This document shows positions 9,837 through 13,655 of a stretch of DNA of 13,655 nt, piece by piece; the first letter of the stretch is position 1; each line of letters starts with the position of its first letter. A program made the position numbers and the translations under genes. The DNA is from DASSUW01 sp035717845 (lineage in GTDB: Bacteria > Actinomycetota > Thermoleophilia > Solirubrobacterales > Solirubrobacteraceae). Below the pieces are notes generated by a model that was not told the origin of the DNA, did not search any database, and saw nothing but the letters and a program-made list of their open reading frames with translations. Where the stretch lies: the NCBI GenBank assembly GCA_035717845.1, contig DASTIC010000331.1, positions 1 through 13,655 on the forward strand. Direction: 5' to 3'.

Positions 9837-12092
9837 ATGAGCGCGACCCGCTCGCTGCCGTCCGAGCCGACCATGTCGCTCCCGGTGGCCCGCGGCCTGG
9901 CGTTCTTCGCGCTCGCCGGCTTCGGCGCGCTGCACTGGATGGTCCTGCTCGAGCCGTCGGCACCCGAGCGCGCGCTCTACGCCCTCACCGCGGCGGCGCT
10001 CGTGATCGGCGGGCTGCTCGCCGTCGCGCGCCTGCAACCCCGCGCCCGCCGCGTCGCCGCCGCCGGCGTCACGCTCGTCGCCCTCGCCCTCGCCATCCTC
10101 GGCGGCGGCATCGCCGACGAGCTCCTGCGCCCGGAGGAGTGGGGCACGCTGGCCTCGGGCATCGCCCGCGGGATCGAGTCGCTGCCGGGGATCCGGGTCC
10201 CGTACCGCGGCGTGGACGAGTGGACCCGGAGCACGATCGGCGTCGGCGGGACGGCGCTCACCGTGCTCGCCGCGGCGGTCGCGTTCTGGCCGCGCAGCGG
10301 CCGCACGGGGTACGTCATCCCGGCGCTGATCCTGCTCGTGGCGCTGTACGCGGTGCCCGCCGTGGCGCTCGACTTCGAGAACGAGTTCCTGCGCGGCGCC
10401 GCCCTGGCGCTGCTGGTGGTGGCGTTCCTGGCGCTCGAGCGCCTGCGGCTCGGCGACGCCGGCAACGCCGGGCTCGTGGCCACCGCCGCCGCGATCCTCG
10501 CGCTGCTGCTGGCTCCGGCGCTCGACGGCGACCAGCCGTGGTGGGACTACGAGACGTGGGCGCTCGGCGCTGCCTCCGCCCGCTCGGCGTCCTTCTCGTG
10601 GGACCACGACTACGGGCCACTCGACTGGCCGCGCGACGGCCGCGAGCTGCTGCGCGTGAAGGCCGAGCGCTGGCCGGCGTACTGGAAGGCGGCCAACCTC
10701 GACAGCTTCGACGGCATCCGCTGGCGCCAGGGCGGGATCGGTATCCGCGGCGTCGGGACGCCGGGAGAGGGGGAGGAGGGACCGCCCGAGGCCGGCCTCC
10801 AGGACGTGCGGGTGACGATTCGCAACCTGACGACCCGCTCCTACGTCACCGCCGGCTACGCGACCGACGTGGACTCCCCGACGGTGCGCGAGACCGATCG
10901 CGGCGACGGCACCTGGGTCGCCGGCCGGCCGCTGCGGCGCGGCGACGCGTACGAGGCCGAGGTCTACACGCCGCAGACCAACGAGGGCCTGCGCCGTGAA
11001 GCGGGGAACGAGTTCCCGCGGCCCGACCTCGCCAGCTTCCGGCGCCTCCTGCTGCCCGCGAGCGGCCGCATCGGCCAGAGCGGCGCGCCCCGCTACACGT
11101 TCGACTTCCCGGCGTTCGGCTTCGACGAGGGCGAGGAGGTCGACGTCCGCGCACCGGACCGCTCGCAGCCGGCCGACCCCGAGACGGCGCGCGCCGCGCT
11201 CGACGACGGGCCGTACGCGCGGACCTGGGCGCTCGCCCAGCGGCTGCGCGACGGCGCCGAGACGCAGGAGGACCTCGTCCAGTCCGTGCTCGAGTACCTG
11301 CGCCAGGACGACTTCGGCTACACCGAGCAGCCGCCGCGCGCGGCGTACACGCTCGACGGCTTCCTGTTCGACGCCAAGCTCGGCTACTGCCAGCAGTTCT
11401 CGGGCGCGATGGCGCTGCTGCTGCGGATGGCGGGCGTGCCGTCGCGCGTCGTCACCGGCTTCACCTCCGGCTCGCTGGACTCCAAGACGCGCGAGTACGT
11501 GGTCCGCGACCTCGACGCCCACTCGTGGGTCGAGGTCTGGTACGCGGGGATCGGCTGGGTGACGTTCGACCCGACGCCGGCGGCCGCGCCGCCGCGTGCC
11601 CAGCCCGACGAGGCGCGCAGCGGCGGCGCCGGCGGGCCGGCAGGCGCGCCGCCGAGCCTGGGCGGCGACGTGCCCTCCGACCCCGGCCGCCGCGGCCTGG
11701 CGGCGGAGGGCGGGACCCCGTGGGGCTGGATCGCGGCCGGGGTGGCCGGCGGCCTCGCGCTCGCCCTGGCGATCGCGCTCCTGTGGCGGGCCCGCCGCCG
11801 CGGCCCCACCACGCCCGCGGCATCGGCCCTGGCTGAGCTCGAGCGCGCGCTGCGCCGCACCCGCCAGCAGCCCGGCCCCTCGACCACGCTGCGGGCACTG
11901 GAGCACCGGTTCGCCCCGCGCAACCCCGCCGCCGCCGGCTACGTGCGGGCGCTCAGCCAGCTGCGCTACGGCGGCCGCCCGCTCGCGCCGACGCCCGCGC
12001 AGCGCCGTGGACTGCGCGCCGAGCTGGCCCGCGGGAACGGACTGGCGGGCCGCCTGCGCGCGTGGTGGGCGCTCCCTCCGCGAACGAGATAA
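9837..12092 (+). CDS. Multi-spanning transglutaminase-like protein (TgpA-type)
   Basis: A 751-residue membrane protein. The N-terminal part (about residues 15-240) holds six or seven hydrophobic helices, in the DUF3488/TgpA N-terminal arrangement. A large domain follows, expected outside the membrane, with a transglutaminase-like core: Cys518 in LGYCQQFSGAMALLLRMAG, His562 in DAHSWVEVW and Asp578 in VTFDPTP, so the catalytic triad is complete. A Pro/Gly/Ala-rich linker precedes a last transmembrane helix (about 630-652), basic residues (WRARRRG) and a DUF4129-like tail. The ATG at 9837 has GAGGGG 9 nt upstream. With moxR and DUF58 it forms a conserved cluster. A role in envelope protein or peptide processing is plausible, but the substrate is unknown. 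Confidence 0.93.
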   Translation: MSATRSLPSEPTMSLPVARGLAFFALAGFGALHWMVLLEPSAPERALYALTAAALVIGGLLAVARLQPRARRVAAAGVTLVALALAILGGGIADELLRPEEWGTLASGIARGIESLPGIRVPYRGVDEWTRSTIGVGGTALTVLAAAVAFWPRSGRTGYVIPALILLVALYAVPAVALDFENEFLRGAALALLVVAFLALERLRLGDAGNAGLVATAAAILALLLAPALDGDQPWWDYETWALGAASARSASFSWDHDYGPLDWPRDGRELLRVKAERWPAYWKAANLDSFDGIRWRQGGIGIRGVGTPGEGEEGPPEAGLQDVRVTIRNLTTRSYVTAGYATDVDSPTVRETDRGDGTWVAGRPLRRGDAYEAEVYTPQTNEGLRREAGNEFPRPDLASFRRLLLPASGRIGQSGAPRYTFDFPAFGFDEGEEVDVRAPDRSQPADPETARAALDDGPYARTWALAQRLRDGAETQEDLVQSVLEYLRQDDFGYTEQPPRAAYTLDGFLFDAKLGYCQQFSGAMALLLRMAGVPSRVVTGFTSGSLDSKTREYVVRDLDAHSWVEVWYAGIGWVTFDPTPAAAPPRAQPDEARSGGAGGPAGAPPSLGGDVPSDPGRRGLAAEGGTPWGWIAAGVAGGLALALAIALLWRARRRGPTTPAASALAELERALRRTRQQPGPSTTLRALEHRFAPRNPAAAGYVRALSQLRYGGRPLAPTPAQRRGLRAELARGNGLAGRLRAWWALPPRTR

Positions 12093-12112
12093 GGCCCTAC
12101 ACTCGGAGGCTC

Positions 12113-12472
12113 ATGGACGACGTCTACGACCTCTTCAAACGCGGCACCGCGCTGCTCGAGGCCGGCGACTTCAACTCCGCCACCGTGCCGCTCTCCAAGG
12201 CGGCCGAGCTCGAGCCCGAGAAGACGTCGATCCGGGAGGCGCTGGGCCGCGCGTACTTCCGCTCGAGCCAGTTCGAGGCCGCCCGCGTCGAGTTCGAGGC
12301 GGTCGTCGAGCGCGCCCCGACGAATGACTACGCGCTGTTCTGCCTCGGCCGCTCGCTGATGAAGCTCGGGCGCCTCGCGGAAGCACGCAAGCCGCTCGCC
12401 CTCGCGGCCCAGCTGCGGCCCGAGCGGCGCGACTACCGGATCTATCGCGAACGTGCGGCAAAAGCCGCCTGA
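12113..12472 (+). CDS. Small TPR-repeat protein
   Basis: A 119-residue soluble protein made of about three tetratricopeptide repeats, roughly residues 3-36, 37-70 and 71-104. They show the pattern ALLEAGDFNSATVPLSKAAELEP, then ALGRAYFRSSQFEAARVEFEAVVERAP, then CLGRSLMKLGRLAEARKPLALAAQLRP. Such repeats mediate protein-protein contacts, and no catalytic domain or export signal is present. The ATG at 12113 gives MDDVYDLFKRG, a natural first-repeat start. GGAGG ends only 3 nt before it, and a TACACT box (12098-12103) ends 9 nt before it, so a near-leaderless transcript is possible. The in-frame GTG at 12062 lies inside the upstream gene and adds unrelated residues. The gene lies 20 nt after the transglutaminase gene. 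The partner is unknown. Confidence 0.88.
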   Translation: MDDVYDLFKRGTALLEAGDFNSATVPLSKAAELEPEKTSIREALGRAYFRSSQFEAARVEFEAVVERAPTNDYALFCLGRSLMKLGRLAEARKPLALAAQLRPERRDYRIYRERAAKAA

Positions 12473-12510
12473 CCGTCTCGCCACCCGAAACCGCGCCGCG
12501 GCTTTTGCCG
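12456..12510. repeat. 13-bp perfect inverted repeat over the TPR gene stop codon
   Basis: CGGCAAAAGCCGC (12456-12468, the last sense codons) is the exact reverse complement of GCGGCTTTTGCCG (12498-12510), with a 29-nt spacer containing the TGA. Each arm can also fold by itself (GCGGC-AAAA-GCCGC, and CGGC-TTTT-GCCG). No T-tract follows, so it does not qualify as a standard intrinsic terminator. It may mark the 3' end of the upstream transcription unit. Confidence 0.5.
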
Positions 12511-12521
12511 TGCTGCGAAGG

Positions 12522-12550
12522 CTGCCTGAACGCACTCTCGGTGCTATAAC
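12522..12550 (+). promoter_or_regulatory. Candidate promoter for the rimP-nusA transcription unit
   Basis: TATAAC (12545-12550) matches the -10 consensus at 5 of 6 positions in an otherwise GC-rich background. The -35 region 17 bp upstream (CTGCCT, 12522-12527) matches only 3 of 6. The transcript would begin near 12557 and run straight into the two hairpins before rimP. This is the best -10 hexamer in the window. Confidence 0.5.
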
Positions 12551-12559
12551 AACGGAACA

Positions 12560-12589
12560 GCTTTTTCGGCCCGAGGGGCCACGAAAAGC
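12560..12589 (+). promoter_or_regulatory. First leader hairpin, overlapping the terminator arm
   Basis: GGCCC (12568-12572) and GGGCC (12576-12580) form a perfect stem with the loop GAG. Outside it, GCTTTTTC (12560-12567) can pair with GAAAAGC (12583-12589) with one bulged T, leaving A12581 and C12582 unpaired. The outer pairing uses AAAAGC, the first six bases of the following terminator stem, so the two structures partly exclude each other. Confidence 0.45.
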
Positions 12590-12609
12590 GGGCGCTCGCC
12601 CGCTTTTTT
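12584..12609 (+). terminator. Intrinsic terminator in the rimP leader (candidate attenuator)
   Basis: AAAAGCGGGC (12584-12593) pairs perfectly with GCCCGCTTTT (12598-12607) around the tetraloop GCTC, followed by two more T (a run of six). The stem is 10 bp with six G-C pairs. This is a complete Rho-independent terminator. It ends only 19 nt before the rimP ATG at 12629, leaving no room for a normal promoter between it and the gene. Read-through or regulated termination is therefore implied. Confidence 0.8.
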
Positions 12610-12628
12610 CATGATGATGGGGACAGTG

Positions 12629-13045
12629 ATGAGTGGGATTCAGGCAGACATCGAAGCGCGGCTCGCAGACGTCGAGCCCGATGTCGAGGTGCTGCTTGCC
12701 GAGGTCGTCGGCGGTCGCCTGGTGCGGCTCTTCATCGACCACCCCGACGGCGTCACGCTCGCCCTCTGCGAGCGCGTGACCAACCGGCTCCCGGAGGTGC
12801 GCGAGCAGTACGCGCTCGAGGTGTCCTCGCCCGGCGTCGAGCGGCCGCTGACCAAGCCGGAGCACTTCCGCCGCTACGTCGGCCAGCGGGCGCGCGTGCG
12901 CACCAGTGGCGCGCACGAGGGCCGGCGATCGTTCACCGGCGAGCTGCTCGACGCGTCGGGCGACGGCGTGACCGTCGCCGCCGAGACGGGCGTGGTCTCG
13001 ATCCCCTACGCCGATATCCATCGATCCAACCTCCTGGGGGACTAG
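12629..13045 (+). CDS. rimP: Ribosome maturation factor RimP
   Basis: RimP assists maturation of the 30S ribosomal subunit. The product has 138 residues, a little short of the usual 150 or so. The N-terminal alpha/beta domain includes VEVLLAEVVGGRLVRLFIDHPDGVTL-like sequence. The family signature YALEVSSPGVERPLTKPEHFRRYVG falls near residues 60-85. The C-terminal Sm-like domain ends IPYADIHRSNLLGD. The ATG at 12629 (MSGIQADIEARL) was chosen because GGGGA at 12619-12623 lies 5 nt upstream. Three tandem ATG codons at 12611-12619 are in frame but directly abut the terminator T-tract and have no ribosome-binding site. The gene order rimP-nusA is conserved across bacteria. Confidence 0.93.
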   Translation: MSGIQADIEARLADVEPDVEVLLAEVVGGRLVRLFIDHPDGVTLALCERVTNRLPEVREQYALEVSSPGVERPLTKPEHFRRYVGQRARVRTSGAHEGRRSFTGELLDASGDGVTVAAETGVVSIPYADIHRSNLLGD

Positions 13046-13047
13046 GC

Positions 13048-13655
13048 ATGTCGCAAGAGATCGTCGACGCCGTGCGCGTCCTCGGGCGAGAGAAGGGCAT
13101 CTCTGAGGAGAAGCTGATGCTCGCCCTGGAGGACGCGCTCCTGTCGGCCTATAAGAAGCAGCCGGGCGCCGCCCGCTACGCGCGCGTCCGCATGGACCGC
13201 GACAGCGGCGACTTCCGCGTCGACGAGCTGATCCTGCCGCCCGATCTCGAGGAGCAACTGCTCGACGAGGCCGAGGAGGCCGCCACGCTCGAGGAGCGCC
13301 GGGTCGATCCCGAGACCGGCGAGGTGATCATCCCCGAGGCGCCGGACATCGACCCCGCGCGCCTGGCCGAGTTCGACGACCAGATCCAGGCGGTCGACGT
13401 CACGCCGCACGACTTCGGCCGCATCGCGGCGCAGACCGCCAAGCAGGTGATCCTCCAGCGGATCCGCGAGGCCGAGCGCGACATGATGTTCGAGGAGTAC
13501 CGCGATCGCGTCGGCGAGCTGATCACCGGCATCGTCCAGCAGTCGGACTCCCGCTACACGCTCGTGCAGTTGCGCGAGCGGGTGGAGGCGCTGCTGCCCA
13601 AGTCCGAGCAGGTCGACGGTGAGCGCTACGACCACTCGCAGCGCATCAAGGCCGT
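13048..13655 (+). CDS. nusA: Transcription termination/antitermination factor NusA (5' part; runs off window)
   Basis: NusA binds RNA polymerase and nascent RNA and modulates pausing, intrinsic termination and antitermination. About 202 residues are visible with no stop before the window end. The polymerase-binding N-terminal domain starts MSQEIVDAVRVLGREKGIS, with ALEDALLSAYKK and the conserved DFGRIAAQTAKQVILQRIREAERD. The S1 domain begins near residue 156 with GELITGIVQQ. Between them lies an acidic stretch (about residues 62-110, EEQLLDEAEEAATLEE and following) longer than in the NusA sequences I know (see findings). The ATG at 13048 has GGGGGA 6 nt upstream and follows the rimP TAG by 2 nt. 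The KH domains lie outside the window. Confidence 0.95.
   Translation, partial: MSQEIVDAVRVLGREKGISEEKLMLALEDALLSAYKKQPGAARYARVRMDRDSGDFRVDELILPPDLEEQLLDEAEEAATLEERRVDPETGEVIIPEAPDIDPARLAEFDDQIQAVDVTPHDFGRIAAQTAKQVILQRIREAERDMMFEEYRDRVGELITGIVQQSDSRYTLVQLRERVEALLPKSEQVDGERYDHSQRIKA

Noticed and set aside
9768..11906. 712-codon open frame on the minus strand opposite the transglutaminase gene
   Set aside because: It is dominated by Arg, Gly, Ala and His with no domain pattern, and overlaps a gene with a complete Cys-His-Asp triad and membrane helices on the plus strand.
12473..12628. A tRNA or small structural RNA gene upstream of rimP, as with metY in E. coli
   Set aside because: No cloverleaf, anticodon arm or T-loop motif could be found. 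The hairpins fit a leader and terminator instead.

Overview
The window is visibly very GC-rich, and almost every third codon position is G or C. It encodes housekeeping genes in an actinobacterial arrangement: pyrC-carA-carB, then mihF-gmk-rpoZ-coaBC, then a MoxR/DUF58/transglutaminase cluster, then a TPR gene and rimP-nusA. The actinobacteria-specific H2TH protein MihF next to gmk and rpoZ points to Actinobacteriota. The short proteins and the absence of pyrF and metK from their usual mycobacterial or corynebacterial positions suggest a deep branch such as Thermoleophilia/Solirubrobacterales. That placement is inference.

Layout, with every gene on the + strand. (1) 1-4906: the end of a pyrimidine operon, comprising the 3' part of dihydroorotase and both carbamoyl-phosphate synthase subunits, joined by start/stop overlaps. 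(2) 4907-5046: a 140-nt intergenic region that is AT-richer than its surroundings. It holds a stem-loop over the carB stop, a perfect 15-bp palindrome and a promoter that appears to give a leaderless mihF mRNA. (3) 5047-7527: mihF, gmk, rpoZ and coaBC, tightly coupled. (4) 7527-12092: a MoxR AAA+ ATPase (its ATG shares a base with the coaBC stop), a DUF58 protein and a multi-spanning transglutaminase. This is a conserved trio thought to act at the cell envelope. (5) 12113-12472: a small TPR protein. (6) 12473-12628: a 156-nt region with a -10 box and two consecutive hairpins. The second hairpin is a textbook intrinsic terminator placed directly before the rimP start. (7) 12629-13655: rimP and the 5' part of nusA.

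No mobile elements, CRISPR arrays, tRNA or rRNA genes were seen, and no non-coding stretch exceeds 173 nt (8508-8680). The coding content is ordinary core genome. The parts that deserve a second look are the non-coding junctions, above all the candidate transcription attenuator in front of rimP-nusA. A CoaC domain lacking the usual catalytic cysteine is also worth checking.
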